Under the pieces are notes generated by a model. The model ran no database searches and was not told the DNA's origin. It saw only the letters and a program-made list of their open reading frames with translations. From Stenotrophomonas maltophilia (GTDB lineage: Bacteria; Pseudomonadota; Gammaproteobacteria; Xanthomonadales; Xanthomonadaceae), in contig NZ_QFHO01000005.1 in assembly GCF_004920835.1 (NCBI RefSeq), forward strand, positions 124,001 to 188,000: a DNA stretch of 64,000 nt. The letters are read 5' to 3'. Within the stretch, counting starts at the first letter, position 1. Each line of letters starts with the position of its first letter. The position numbers and the translations under genes are program-made. This document shows positions 35,310 through 45,164 of this stretch, piece after piece.

Positions 35310-37970
35310 TCAGTACTTGAAGCGGAAGTTGAGGTAGTACTGGCGACCGTTGCTGTAGAACGAGGTCGGAATGGCCGCGGTCTGGTAGTACTTGTAGGTC
35401 GGGTTGTTGAGGTTCAGCGCATCGAAGCTGATGCTCAGCCAGTCGGTGGCCTTGTAGCTCAGCGATGCCGACAGCGTGCCGAAGTCATCCTGGTAGTAAG
35501 GGTTGGCACCGGACAGGCCGATCAGGAACGACGAACGGCGGGTGTAGCTGACGCGTGCACCGAAGGTGTCGTTCTCGAAGTAGGCACCCACGTTGTAGGT
35601 GTTCTTCGAGGTGCCCAGCAGGTTGTCGGTGCCATCGGCCCAGGTGTGCTCGGTGCTGCCATCGGCGTAGGTGTAGTTGGCGTTGACGCCGAAGTACTCG
35701 CCGATCGGCTGCTCATAGGCCACTTCGATACCGCGTACCTTGCCGTCGGCGTTCTTTGGACGCGAGATGTCGTACTCCTCGAGCCGGTTGGTCAGCTCGC
35801 TGAACAGCATCTGCTTCTCGGTGCTGAAGGCCACGTAGTCCTTCAGGCGCATCGAGTACGCACCGACCGACAGCATGCCGCGCGGCATGAAGTACCACTC
35901 CAGGTTGGCGTCGAAGTTGGTCGAGATCACCGGCTTCAGCTTCGGGTTGCCGCCGCCGCCCTTGCGGTTCAGATCCGAGCCGTACGAAGACGCACCCAGT
36001 GCGGAGTAGTCAGGCAGGGTCTGGGTCTGGGAGGCGGCGAGGCGCAGCACCAGGTCGTCGCGCAGGTCGTACTTGAAGTTGGCGCTCGGCAGCACGCGGT
36101 TGTGCTTGTTCTCGAAGGCTTCGCGGGTCCACGCACCGAACAGGCTCTTCACGTCCGGCACGGTCGAGCCCGTGGCGGTGGCGTAGGTATCGATGTCCTG
36201 CTTGATGTTGACGTAGCGCAGGCCGACGTTGCCGCTCCAGCGGTCGCCGCTGAAATTGCCCTGCACGTAGGCAGCGAAGTTCTTTTCGGTCACCTTCCAT
36301 TCGGCGCCGTAGTTGTGGCGGCCATCCGGACCATCATTGCCCGACAGCCATTCGGAATTGTTGGTCACCGCATTGCGCAGCGCTGCCGGGGTGTAGTACC
36401 AGATGTTGCGCGGGAAGTTGCCGCCGATGTCGCCGGCGAAGCCACCCGGGTAGTTGGCGGTGGGGCTGCCGCGCAAGGCGTCCCAGATGTTGCCCGGGGT
36501 GGCGCCTTCCGGCGACTTCGCTTCACGCGTGTGGTCGGCGTAGCGGGCGCCGAAATCGATCGAGCTCAATACGCCAGCATTGAAGTACTGGCTGAAATCG
36601 ACGTTGGCCCACTTTTCCTTGTCGATCGCAGTGACCTGCTGGTTACCCCAGGTACCGCCCCAGCTGGCGCCGGCAGGGCTGATATCGCCCCCCACATTCC
36701 AGTCCACGGGCGAGCCGTTGCCATGGGTGGTCCAGCTGGCGCCACCACCGTTGGCGGTCAACAGCTCTGCGATGTACTGGCGCGGCGTTTCGCCAGTGCC
36801 CTTGGTGGTACCGGCCTGGAACTTCGCAGTCAGGTTTTCGCTGACCTGCCAGTCGGCATCCAGGGTGATGTAGTTGGTCTTGGCCGTCGACTCGCGGTAG
36901 ATCATGTCGTACACCGCGTAGTTCGTGCCTGGCTTGCCGACGTAGCTGGCCTGGGTCAGCACCCCATCCTTGACCACGTAGCCCGGATCAGGCGCCTGCG
37001 ACTTGCCGAAGCTGTTGCCGAACATCATGAAGTTGCGGTTGTAGTTGTTCGCTTCCAGCTTGGAGCTGAAGCCGCTGAGTACGAAGCTCAGATCGTCGGT
37101 CGGCTTGAACTGCAGCGAAACCAGGCCGCCGGTACGCTTGCGGGTCTGTTCAAACAAGGTCGAACCCAGCAGGCCCGGAACCTGTACGCCGACCAGATCC
37201 GGGTTGGTCTTGGCCACCGGATCGTTGGCTTCGATAGTGAAGAAGCCACCCGGAATTTCCTGCGCTTCACGGCGCAGCTCGCGCTTCTGGCTGAAGGCCT
37301 GCAGCATCACGCCGAAGGTGCCTTCATCGTTCTTGTAGTTGAACAGGGCAGACAGCTGCGGGTCGTTCGACTTGGCCTGGTCCGAGCGCACCGCGCCGAT
37401 CGAGCCTTCAGCGGTGAACTGCTTGGAGAATTCCAGCGGCTTGCGGGTGATGATGTTGACGGTACCGGTGGTGCCGCCGTCCTGCAGCTTGGCCTGCGAG
37501 GACTTGTTCACTTCCACCGAGCTGACCAGTTCCGACGGCAGCAGCGAGTAGCTGACGCTGCGGCCGACGTTGTTGCCCTGGCTGAGCACGAACCAGTCGG
37601 CGGAGCCGACGGTGTGGCCGTTGATCAGGGTCTGGGTCAGGCTCGGGCTGGTGCCGCGAAGGCTGACACGGTCGGCTTCGTCGAAGCCGCCTTCATCGGC
37701 GCTGGACGAACTGATGTTGACGCCCGGCAGGCGCTGCAGGGTGTCGGCGACGTTGTGCGCGGGCAGTTTGCCCACGTCTTCGGCAGTGACCACTTCCACG
37801 CGCGCATTGGCTTCGCGCTTGGTGTCCAGCGACTTTTCCATCGAACCGCGGATGCCGGTGACGGTGACGGTGTCCAGATCGGTGGCGGTCTGGGGGGCCT
37901 GCTGCGCGTGCGCACTGAAGGCGATGCAGCTGACGATGGCGGCCGAAAGCAGGGTCTTGCGGGTGTTCAT
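35310..37970 (-). CDS. TonB-dependent receptor of the GlcNAc/chitooligosaccharide locus
   Basis: 886 aa from the ATG at 37970, preceded by GAGGAGA; signal peptide MNTRKTLLSAAIVSCIAFSA. TonB box region DTVTVTGIRGSMEKSLDTKR, plug domain with LQRLPGVNISSSSADEGG and LQDGGTTGTVNIITRKPLEF, then a beta barrel ending YYLNFRFKY. It belongs to the large TonB-dependent receptors that import carbohydrates in xanthomonads. Position between glucokinase and hexosaminidase supports chitooligosaccharide or GlcNAc uptake; substrate is inferred. Confidence 0.9.
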   Translation of the reverse strand: MNTRKTLLSAAIVSCIAFSAHAQQAPQTATDLDTVTVTGIRGSMEKSLDTKREANARVEVVTAEDVGKLPAHNVADTLQRLPGVNISSSSADEGGFDEADRVSLRGTSPSLTQTLINGHTVGSADWFVLSQGNNVGRSVSYSLLPSELVSSVEVNKSSQAKLQDGGTTGTVNIITRKPLEFSKQFTAEGSIGAVRSDQAKSNDPQLSALFNYKNDEGTFGVMLQAFSQKRELRREAQEIPGGFFTIEANDPVAKTNPDLVGVQVPGLLGSTLFEQTRKRTGGLVSLQFKPTDDLSFVLSGFSSKLEANNYNRNFMMFGNSFGKSQAPDPGYVVKDGVLTQASYVGKPGTNYAVYDMIYRESTAKTNYITLDADWQVSENLTAKFQAGTTKGTGETPRQYIAELLTANGGGASWTTHGNGSPVDWNVGGDISPAGASWGGTWGNQQVTAIDKEKWANVDFSQYFNAGVLSSIDFGARYADHTREAKSPEGATPGNIWDALRGSPTANYPGGFAGDIGGNFPRNIWYYTPAALRNAVTNNSEWLSGNDGPDGRHNYGAEWKVTEKNFAAYVQGNFSGDRWSGNVGLRYVNIKQDIDTYATATGSTVPDVKSLFGAWTREAFENKHNRVLPSANFKYDLRDDLVLRLAASQTQTLPDYSALGASSYGSDLNRKGGGGNPKLKPVISTNFDANLEWYFMPRGMLSVGAYSMRLKDYVAFSTEKQMLFSELTNRLEEYDISRPKNADGKVRGIEVAYEQPIGEYFGVNANYTYADGSTEHTWADGTDNLLGTSKNTYNVGAYFENDTFGARVSYTRRSSFLIGLSGANPYYQDDFGTLSASLSYKATDWLSISFDALNLNNPTYKYYQTAAIPTSFYSNGRQYYLNFRFKY

Positions 37971-38113
37971 GATGTCTCTCCTCATCACTCGAATGGATGC
38001 CGGCGGCGGTGTTCGATTACGGTTGCGATGACATGCGCGGGGCGGCGGCGAAGTCCCGTGCGTTGGCGTGCCACGTACTGCGTGCTGCGATTGCGTTGAA
38101 GCCTGTTGCGGTG

Positions 38114-39133
38114 TCAGGCGGCGGACTGCTGCTGCAGGTACCAGCTGGCAGCGCCGACCACGCCCAGCTGGCCGTGTTCGACCACCTTCACCGGGATGCG
38201 TGCCAGCGCTTCGCCCATCGGACCCTTCTGCAGGTAGCGTTCGACGAAGGTGCTGCCGCGCAGGTATTCGCGGATCTGCGGCAGGATGCCGCCGGCCAGG
38301 TAGACGCCGCCATGGGCGCCGTAGAACAGGGCCATGTCGCCGATGGTGCTGCCGAGCAGGCCGCAGAACACATCCAGCGCCTGGCGCGCATGCGCATCGG
38401 TATCGGCCATGGCCGCTGCGGTGACCGCGTCGGGGCTGGCCAAGGTCGGTGCCTGGTCCTGCAGCGCACACACTGCGCGGTACAGGTTCATCAGGCCCGG
38501 GCCGGAGATTGCGTGTTCGATCGACACGTGGGCGCGGTCACGCTGCATGTGGCGGACAATGGCCATTTCCAGTTCGGTGCTGGCCGCCAGGGTCGGCTGG
38601 CCGGCTTCGGTCGGCAGCACCACCGGGCCGTGCGCGGTGGGAATCCACAGCGCCGCGCCAAGCCCGGTGCCGGGGCCGACCACCAGGGTCGGGCCACGGG
38701 CAGCGGTGTCCGGCCCGCACAGGTGCAGCACGCCACTGGCGTCAACCTGCGCGGCTGCGTAGGCCACTGCTTCGAAGTCGTTGACGATGTAGACCCGCTG
38801 CAGGCCGACGTCGGCTTCCACCTGGCGGGCTGACAGCGGCCACGGCAGGTTGGCGGTGATCACCGTGCCGTCTTCGCGGGCATAGCCGGCGCTGGCGACC
38901 ACGCAATGGGTAGGACGCACGCCTTCACCCAGGAAATCGGACAGGATCGCGCTGAGGCCAGCATGGTCGGCATTGCGGTACTTGCGGTATTCCAGCACCT
39001 GCACCGGATGGGCAGCATCACCGCTGGCCTGGACCCGGGCAACGCGCACATGGGTGCCACCGACGTCGGCGGCCAGGAACGAGGGCGCGACTCGGGACAG
39101 GACATGGGCCGGGGCGGGGTGGCTGGCGGTCAC
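38114..39133 (-). CDS. glk: Glucokinase (Glk family)
   Basis: 339 aa from GTG 39133, with AGGAG five bases upstream; the longer in-frame reading has no family match. FLAADVGGTHVRVARV is the phosphate-binding loop, NDFEAVAYA contains the catalytic Asp, and VVGPGTGLGAALW follows. It phosphorylates glucose and probably GlcN/GlcNAc-type sugars entering through this locus. It starts the minus-strand arm and has a LacI-type palindrome 73 bp upstream. Confidence 0.9.
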   Translation of the reverse strand: MTASHPAPAHVLSRVAPSFLAADVGGTHVRVARVQASGDAAHPVQVLEYRKYRNADHAGLSAILSDFLGEGVRPTHCVVASAGYAREDGTVITANLPWPLSARQVEADVGLQRVYIVNDFEAVAYAAAQVDASGVLHLCGPDTAARGPTLVVGPGTGLGAALWIPTAHGPVVLPTEAGQPTLAASTELEMAIVRHMQRDRAHVSIEHAISGPGLMNLYRAVCALQDQAPTLASPDAVTAAAMADTDAHARQALDVFCGLLGSTIGDMALFYGAHGGVYLAGGILPQIREYLRGSTFVERYLQKGPMGEALARIPVKVVEHGQLGVVGAASWYLQQQSAA

Positions 39134-39205
39134 GCGGGCTCCTGCTGCAGGTGGGGCCGGCCCCGGGATCGGGGGCGGCGATTGGGGCGGAGTCTGTAAC
39201 CCCGC

Positions 39206-39219
39206 TGACAACGATGTCA
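39206..39219. promoter_or_regulatory. LacI-type operator, site A (glk side)
   Basis: TGACAACGATGTCA, a palindrome sharing TGACAACG(A/T)TGT with site B at 39443. Probably bound by the LacI-family regulator encoded in the same locus. Confidence 0.55.
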
Positions 39220-39268
39220 ACGAGTTCGTGACACTTTCGTTGCTGCATCGCAACGAATGCGATAGGCA

Positions 39269-39280
39269 GTAAACGTTTAC
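39269..39280. promoter_or_regulatory. Second type of LacI-like palindrome
   Basis: GTAAACGTTTAC, a perfect palindrome with central CG as in LacI/PurR operators, but a different half-site from A and B. It follows another inverted repeat, TCGTTGC/GCAACGA (39237-39256). It may mark control by a second regulator. Confidence 0.4.
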
Positions 39281-39442
39281 ATGGCGTGAGTGCGGGTTTC
39301 ACGTTGGAACCATTGCCGCACATGGCCCAAGGCCTCCGGCGCATTCAGCACGAGGCGCCGCGATCGGGTTGCGCAGTGCAGCACGAGGTTCACAGGGCTG
39401 CGCGTGGAAGTTGACAAACCGCAGCTGTCCATCGAAAGAATG

Positions 39443-39456
39443 TGACAACGTTGTTC
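39443..39456. promoter_or_regulatory. LacI-type operator, site B (nagP side)
   Basis: TGACAACGTTGTTC contains the perfect palindrome ACAACGTTGT, 54 bp before the nagP start. It shares its core with site A. Confidence 0.55.
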
Positions 39457-39509
39457 CCAGCCACTCTCCGACGCCGCGTTCTGCGGCCGTCGCCGCAGGA
39501 GCCCTCCTG

Positions 39510-40799
39510 ATGTCCGCCGTCCCCGCTGCAAGCGCGCGCCCGAACGTGGCCACCTCCATCGCCATCGTTGGCGTGTTGTTCTTCCTGATCGGCTTCTTCA
39601 CCTGGCTCAACGGTCCGCTGATCACCTTCGTCAAGTTGGCCTTCGAACTCAGCGAGGTCGGCGCCTTCCTGGTGCTGATGGTGTTCTACCTGTCCTACTT
39701 CTTCCTGGCCTTGCCGGCGTCGTGGATCCTGCGCCGCACCGGCATGAAGAAGGGCCTGAGCCTGAGCCTGCTGGTGATGGCCGGTGGTGCCGCGTTGTTC
39801 GGCGAATTCGCCACCCAGCGCTGGTACCCGGGCGCGCTCGGTGGCCTGTTCGTGATCGGCAGCGGCCTGGCGCTGCTGCAGACCGCGATCAACCCCTACA
39901 TCTCCATCCTCGGCCCGATCGAGACCGCGGCACGCCGCATCGCACTGATGGGCATCTGCAACAAGATCGCCGGCATGCTCGCTCCGGTGTTGATCGGTAC
40001 CGTGGTGCTGCATGGCATCGGTGACCTGTCGGCCACGGTGGCCGCTGCGGACGAAGCCACCAAGGCGCAGCTGCTCAACGAATTCGCCGCCAAGATCCAC
40101 GCGCCGTACCTGGCCATGGCCGGCCTGCTGGTGGTGCTGGCGGTGGCCGTGCTGTTCTCGCCGCTGCCGGAAATCAAGTCCTCCGAGGCCAACGCCACGC
40201 CGGTGGCTGCCGGTGCCGCCGAGCGCCGCAGCATCTTCCAGTTCCCGCACCTGTGGCTGGGCGTGCTGTGCCTGTTCGTCTACGTGGGCGTTGAGGTGAT
40301 GGCCGGTGATGCGATCGGCACCTACGGCCATGGTTTCGACCTGCCGCTGGACCAGACCAAGATGTTCACCTCGCTCACCCTCGGCGCGATGCTGGTGGGC
40401 TACGTGGTCGGCCTGCTGCTGATCCCCAAGGTCGTGTCGCAGTCGCGCTACCTGACCATTTCGGCGGTGCTGGGCGTGGTGTTCTGCCTCGGTGCCTGGG
40501 CCACCCACGGCTATGTGTCGGTGGCCTTCGTGGCCCTGCTGGGCTTCGCCAACGCGATGATGTGGCCGGCGATCTTCCCGCTGGCGATCCGCGGCCTGGG
40601 CCGTTTCACCGAGACCGGCTCGGCGCTGCTGGTAATGGGCATTGCCGGTGGCGCGATCATTCCGCAGCTGTTCGCCGTGCTCAAGCAGCACATCGACTTC
40701 CAGCTGGTGTTCGTGCTGCTGATGGTGCCCTGCTACCTGTACATCCTGTTCTATTCGGTGATCGGCCATCGCGCCGGCCTGCCGCAGGACAAGGTCTGA
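39510..40799 (+). CDS. nagP: GlcNAc permease NagP (FucP-type MFS)
   Basis: 429 aa from ATG 39510, with GCAGGAG upstream. About twelve membrane segments; SIAIVGVLFFLIGFFTWLNG and NPYISILGP match FucP-family sugar/H+ symporters. In xanthomonads and Shewanella the NagP member imports GlcNAc across the inner membrane. It heads the operon nagP-lacI-nagB-nagA-nagX. The upstream region carries two LacI-type palindromes. Confidence 0.9.
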   Translation: MSAVPAASARPNVATSIAIVGVLFFLIGFFTWLNGPLITFVKLAFELSEVGAFLVLMVFYLSYFFLALPASWILRRTGMKKGLSLSLLVMAGGAALFGEFATQRWYPGALGGLFVIGSGLALLQTAINPYISILGPIETAARRIALMGICNKIAGMLAPVLIGTVVLHGIGDLSATVAAADEATKAQLLNEFAAKIHAPYLAMAGLLVVLAVAVLFSPLPEIKSSEANATPVAAGAAERRSIFQFPHLWLGVLCLFVYVGVEVMAGDAIGTYGHGFDLPLDQTKMFTSLTLGAMLVGYVVGLLLIPKVVSQSRYLTISAVLGVVFCLGAWATHGYVSVAFVALLGFANAMMWPAIFPLAIRGLGRFTETGSALLVMGIAGGAIIPQLFAVLKQHIDFQLVFVLLMVPCYLYILFYSVIGHRAGLPQDKV

Positions 40800-40838
40800 T
40801 CGGCGATGATGGACGGCAGCCAACCCCAGGGGAAACCG

Positions 40839-41906
40839 ATGCGCAGAGCGACCATCAAGGACGTTGCGGAGAAGGCCAAGGTCTCGCTGAAGACGGTCTC
40901 GCGGGTGATCAACAACGAGCCTTCGGTGATGCAGGCCACCCGTGCACGGGTGCTGCGTGCCATCGCCGAACTCGATTACGAGCCCGATCCGTCCGCGCGC
41001 AACCTGCGCAGTGGCACCACCTTCGTGATCGGGCTGGTCTACGACAACCCGAACCCGTACCACATCATCGGCGTGCAGAACGGCGTGCTGGCCGCGTGCC
41101 GCGAGACCGGCTTCGGCCTGCAGATCCATCCCTGCGATTCCAGCTCGCCGCTGCTGGCCGACGAGCTGGCCGATTGGGTGCAGCGTTCGCGCCTGGCCGG
41201 TCTGGTACTGACCGCGCCGATGTCCGAGCGTCGTGACCTGATCCAGGCGCTGACCGCGCGCGGCATCAAGCTGGTACGCATCATCGCCGCCACCGAAGAC
41301 CCGGCCGACGGCGCCTGCGTGTTCGTCGACGACCGTGAGGCCGCCTATGAGATCACCGAGCACCTGATCCAGCTGGGCCACCAGCGCATCGGCTTCCTCT
41401 GGGGGGGCATCTCGCACCGTTCCTCGGGCGAGCGCTACGCCGGTTACGAAGCCGCGCTGAAGGACTACGGCATGACCGTGGACAAGCACCTGGTGGTGCA
41501 GGGCGACTACACCTTCGACGATGGTTTCCGTGGTGCGCGCCGCCTGCTGGCGCTGCGCGAACCGCCCACGGCCATCTTCGGTTCCAACGACGAAATCGCC
41601 GCCGGTGTGCTGGCCGCAGCGAAGTCGGCCGGCATGAACGTGCCGTACGACCTGTCCATCGCCGGCTTCGAGGACAGCCCGTTCTCGCGCCAGTCATGGC
41701 CGCCGCTGACCACCGCCAAGCAGGCCACCGAAGACATCGCCCGCCATGCCGCGCGCCTGCTGATCGCACAGCTGCGCAGCGACGCCTACGACGACGCGCC
41801 GGCACCGCTGCACAACCAGGGCTTCGTGCCGCAGCTGGTGGTGCGCGGTTCGACCGCGCCGATGCGCCCGGCCGGCGCACGCCCCCTTCCTTCCGATCCT
41901 GCCTGA
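40839..41906 (+). CDS. nagR: LacI-family regulator, probable NagR
   Basis: 355 aa from ATG 40839, preceded by AGGGGA, giving the standard start MRRATIKDVAEKAKVSLKTVS (helix-turn-helix); ATG 40806 is an alternative adding 11 residues. The hinge NEPSVMQATRARVLRAIAELDYEPD and the periplasmic-binding-like sensor domain (about 60-345) are complete. By context it senses GlcNAc or GlcN-6-P and represses nag genes through the TGACAACGNTGT palindromes. Confidence 0.88.
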   Translation: MRRATIKDVAEKAKVSLKTVSRVINNEPSVMQATRARVLRAIAELDYEPDPSARNLRSGTTFVIGLVYDNPNPYHIIGVQNGVLAACRETGFGLQIHPCDSSSPLLADELADWVQRSRLAGLVLTAPMSERRDLIQALTARGIKLVRIIAATEDPADGACVFVDDREAAYEITEHLIQLGHQRIGFLWGGISHRSSGERYAGYEAALKDYGMTVDKHLVVQGDYTFDDGFRGARRLLALREPPTAIFGSNDEIAAGVLAAAKSAGMNVPYDLSIAGFEDSPFSRQSWPPLTTAKQATEDIARHAARLLIAQLRSDAYDDAPAPLHNQGFVPQLVVRGSTAPMRPAGARPLPSDPA

Positions 41907-41913
41907 GCCTGCC

Positions 41914-42942
41914 ATGTCGCTGTCAGACCCCACTTCCACCCTGATGTTCGCCGAAGCCGCTGAAGCGGCCGACGTGGTCGCCCGCCAGTTCTCGCGCAAC
42001 CACGCCACCATGGAGACCCTGGCCGCCAGCCTGCGCGCGGCGCCGCCGCCGTTCGTGGTCACCTGTGCCCGTGGCAGCTCCGACCATGCCGCCACCTACG
42101 GCAAGTACCTGCTGGAAACCCAGCTGGGCCTGGTGGTGGCCTCGGCCTCGCCGTCGGTGGGGTCGGTCTATGCCGCACCGCTGCAGCTGCGCGGCGCGCT
42201 GTTCATCGTCATCTCGCAGTCGGGCAAGAGCCCGGACCTGCTGCGCAACGCCGAGGCCGCCAAGGCGGCCGGCGCGCGCGTGATCGCGCTGGTCAATGTC
42301 GAGGATTCGCCGTTGGCGCAGCTGGCCGACACGGTCATTCCGCTGCATGCCGGTGGCGAGAAGAGCGTGGCAGCGACCAAGAGCTACCTTGCTTCGCTGG
42401 CCGCATTGCTGCAGCTGGCCGCGTACTGGAAGCAGGACAGCAGCCTGCGCAATGCGCTGGATCTGCTGCCGGATGCGATGCGCGAGGCCTGGCAGTGCGA
42501 TTGGACGCCGGTGACCGAGGGCCTGGTCGAGGCGACCAATCTGTTCGTGCTGGGGCGCGGCTTGGGGCTCGGCGCGGCGCAGGAAGCTGCATTGAAGTTC
42601 AAGGAAACCTGCAGCCTGCATGCCGAGGCCTACAGCTCGGCCGAAGTGAAGCACGGCCCGATGGCGCTGGTCGATCGCGGTTTCCCGGTGCTGGCTTTTG
42701 CCCAGCCCGACGAAACCGGCGCCGGCACTCGTGCTGTCGTCGAAGAATTCACTTCGCGTGGCGCGCAAGTGTGGATGGCCGGTGCCGGTGGCAACCTGCC
42801 GGTGGCCGCCGCGCCGCACCCGCTGTGCGCACCGCTGCTGACCGTGCAGAGCTTCTACCGCGCGATCAACGCGCTGGCACTGCGTCGTGGCTTCAACCCG
42901 GACCTGCCGCCGCACTTGAACAAGGTCACGGAGACGGTGTGA
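41914..42942 (+). CDS. nagB-II: Glucosamine-6-phosphate deaminase, SIS-domain type (NagB-II)
   Basis: 342 aa with two SIS domains: CARGSSDHAATYGKYLLE, FIVISQSGKSPDLLRNAEAA and AATKSYLASLAALL in the first; LGRGLGLGAAQEAALKFKET and EVKHGPMALVD in the second. This resembles the isomerase half of GlmS without the glutaminase. It converts GlcN-6-P to fructose 6-phosphate and ammonia, replacing classical NagB. The start is 8 bases after the regulator, and its stop overlaps nagA. Confidence 0.9.
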   Translation: MSLSDPTSTLMFAEAAEAADVVARQFSRNHATMETLAASLRAAPPPFVVTCARGSSDHAATYGKYLLETQLGLVVASASPSVGSVYAAPLQLRGALFIVISQSGKSPDLLRNAEAAKAAGARVIALVNVEDSPLAQLADTVIPLHAGGEKSVAATKSYLASLAALLQLAAYWKQDSSLRNALDLLPDAMREAWQCDWTPVTEGLVEATNLFVLGRGLGLGAAQEAALKFKETCSLHAEAYSSAEVKHGPMALVDRGFPVLAFAQPDETGAGTRAVVEEFTSRGAQVWMAGAGGNLPVAAAPHPLCAPLLTVQSFYRAINALALRRGFNPDLPPHLNKVTETV

Positions 42943-44090
42943 TGGCAACGGTCCTGCGCAACGCTCGCGTCCTTGCCGGCGACGAGTTCCGTGATGATCT
43001 GGCGGTGGTGATCGAGCACGGACGCATCAGCGCGCTGCTGCCCGATGCAGCGCCGCAACTGGGCCAGGCTGCCGAGCAGTTTGATCTGGGCGGTGGCTGG
43101 CTGCTGCCCGGTTTCATCGATGTGCAGGTCAATGGCGGTGGTGGTGCGCTGTTCAACAACACGCCGGACGTGGCGGCACTGCGCACCATCGCGCAGGCGC
43201 ACCGCCGCTTCGGTACCACCGCGATGCTGCCGACGCTGATCAGCGATGACGTGGGCGTGATGCGTGAAGCCATCGATGCGATGCGCGAGGCGATCGCGCA
43301 GGGTGTGCCAGGCGTGATCGGCATCCATCTGGAAGGACCGTACATCGCGCCGGCGCGCAAGGGCACGCACGATGCCAGCAAGTTCCGCGTACCGGACGAA
43401 GATGAGATCGCGCTGGCCGCCTCGCTGGACAACGGCGTGACCCTGCTGACGCTGGCACCGGAACGCGTGCCGCTGGAAACCATTCGTGCGTTGGTCGAGC
43501 GCGGTGTGATCGTTGCCGCTGGGCACACCGCAGGCACCTACGAAGAGATCCGTGCCGGCCTGGATGCCGGCGTGCGTGGCTTCACCCATCTGTACAACGC
43601 GATGTCGCCGCTGCAGGGGCGTGAGCCCGGCGCGGTTGGCGCTGCGCTGGAAGACCGCGACAGCTGGATCGGCATCATCGTCGATGGCGTGCATGTACAT
43701 CCGGCCAGCCTGCGCGTGGCGCTGGCAGCCAAGCCGCGCGGCCGCCTGTTGCTGGTCACCGATGCGATGCCACCGGTGGGTGCCGATGAACCCAGCTATG
43801 TGCTGTATGGCGAAACCATCACCGCCATCGATGGCGTGGTGCGCAATGCCGCCGGTTCGCTGGCCGGCTCGGCGCTGGACATGGCCACTGCCGTGCGAAA
43901 CACCGTGCAACTGCTCGGCCAGCCGTTGGCAGAAGCCGCGCGCATGGCCTCGACCTATCCGGCGCAGTTCCTCAACGTTGACGATCGTCTGGGTCACATC
44001 GCCGAGGGCTACCAGGCTGACCTGGTGCTGCTGGATGATGCCCTGCAGGTGCGTGGTACCTGGATTGCCGGACAGTACGAGGCTGCCTGA
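42942..44090 (+). CDS. nagA: N-acetylglucosamine-6-phosphate deacetylase
   Basis: 382 aa. Metal and substrate motifs of NagA are complete: PGFIDVQVNGGGG, GIHLEGPYIAPARKGTHD, VAAGHTAGTYEE, FTHLYNAMSPLQGREPG and VTDAMPPVGADE (catalytic Asp). It removes acetate from GlcNAc-6-P to feed NagB-II. Start and stop overlap the neighbours by one base each (TGATG), so translation of nagB-nagA-nagX is coupled. Confidence 0.95.
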   Translation: MATVLRNARVLAGDEFRDDLAVVIEHGRISALLPDAAPQLGQAAEQFDLGGGWLLPGFIDVQVNGGGGALFNNTPDVAALRTIAQAHRRFGTTAMLPTLISDDVGVMREAIDAMREAIAQGVPGVIGIHLEGPYIAPARKGTHDASKFRVPDEDEIALAASLDNGVTLLTLAPERVPLETIRALVERGVIVAAGHTAGTYEEIRAGLDAGVRGFTHLYNAMSPLQGREPGAVGAALEDRDSWIGIIVDGVHVHPASLRVALAAKPRGRLLLVTDAMPPVGADEPSYVLYGETITAIDGVVRNAAGSLAGSALDMATAVRNTVQLLGQPLAEAARMASTYPAQFLNVDDRLGHIAEGYQADLVLLDDALQVRGTWIAGQYEAA

Positions 44091-45157
44091 TGAACAGTAC
44101 GCCGCCACGCCGGCTGGGCTCGATCGATGCCCTGCGCGGCATCACCGTGGCGGCGATGCTGCTGGTCAACAACCCGGGTGACTGGAGCGCGGTGTTTGCG
44201 CCGCTGCGTCATTCGGAATGGCATGGCTGCACGCCCACCGATCTGGTGTTCCCGTTCTTCCTGTTCCTGGTCGGCGTGTCGATGGCCTTCAGCGTGGCGC
44301 CACGCGCGCTGGACACGGCGGCGCGACCCGCGTTGGCGCGCGGCGTTCTGGAGCGCGCACTGCGCATCCTGGTGGCCGGTGCGCTGCTGCATCTGCTGAT
44401 CTGGTGGGCGCTGCATACCCATCACTTCCGCATCTGGGGCGTGCTGCAACGGATCGCGGTGTGCGCAGCCTTGGTGGGTGTACTGGCGGTGTATGCACGG
44501 CCGCGCGTGCAGTCCGGCGTGCTGGTCGCGCTGCTGGTGGGCTATACCGTGTTGCTGCTGGGCATCGGTGATCTGGCGCCATGGACCAACCCGGCCAGCC
44601 GCCTGGATACCACGCTGTTCGCACCGTGGATCTACCAGTGGCATGCCGATACCGGGCTCGGACATGACCCGGAAGGATTGCTGAGTACGCTGGGCGCGCT
44701 TGCCAGCACGGTGCTCGGCCTGCTTGCCGGTGGCCTGCTGCGCAACGGGCGTTCGGCGGCGTTGGCCGGGCTGGGCGTGGCGACAGCTGTGCTCGGCCTG
44801 CTGCTGGCCATCGTGTTGCCGCTGAACAAACAGCTGTGGACGCCCAGCTACGTGCTGTGGGCCGGCGGCCTGGCCGCGCTGGCGCTGTGGCTGGGCCACG
44901 TGTTGATCGACCAGAAGGGCTGGCCGGCGCTGGGCCGTCGCTTCGGCGTCAATGCGATCACCGCGTATCTCGGGGCATCGGTGATGTCGGTGGCATTGAT
45001 GGCGACCGGTGCCTGGGGCTGGATCTGGCAGCAGCTGGCCACCGCGATGCCGCAGGCGCTCGAGCTGGCATCGATGCTGCAGGCGCTGGCGTTCGTCGCA
45101 GTGTGGTGGGGCGTGGCGTGGTGGCTGGACCGGCGGAAGATCTATCTGAAGATCTGA
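44090..45157 (+). CDS. nagX: NagX-type membrane protein (HGSNAT/DUF5009 family)
   Basis: 355 aa, about ten membrane segments. RRLGSIDALRGITVAAMLLVNN, HGCTPTDLVFPFFLFLVGVS and FGVNAITAYLGASVMSV match the family related to heparan-alpha-glucosaminide N-acetyltransferase. In GlcNAc loci it is called NagX; an acetyl transfer across the membrane to amino sugars is the likely role but not proven. Last gene of the nag operon. Confidence 0.88.
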   Translation: MNSTPPRRLGSIDALRGITVAAMLLVNNPGDWSAVFAPLRHSEWHGCTPTDLVFPFFLFLVGVSMAFSVAPRALDTAARPALARGVLERALRILVAGALLHLLIWWALHTHHFRIWGVLQRIAVCAALVGVLAVYARPRVQSGVLVALLVGYTVLLLGIGDLAPWTNPASRLDTTLFAPWIYQWHADTGLGHDPEGLLSTLGALASTVLGLLAGGLLRNGRSAALAGLGVATAVLGLLLAIVLPLNKQLWTPSYVLWAGGLAALALWLGHVLIDQKGWPALGRRFGVNAITAYLGASVMSVALMATGAWGWIWQQLATAMPQALELASMLQALAFVAVWWGVAWWLDRRKIYLKI

Positions 45158-45164
45158 TGGCACT

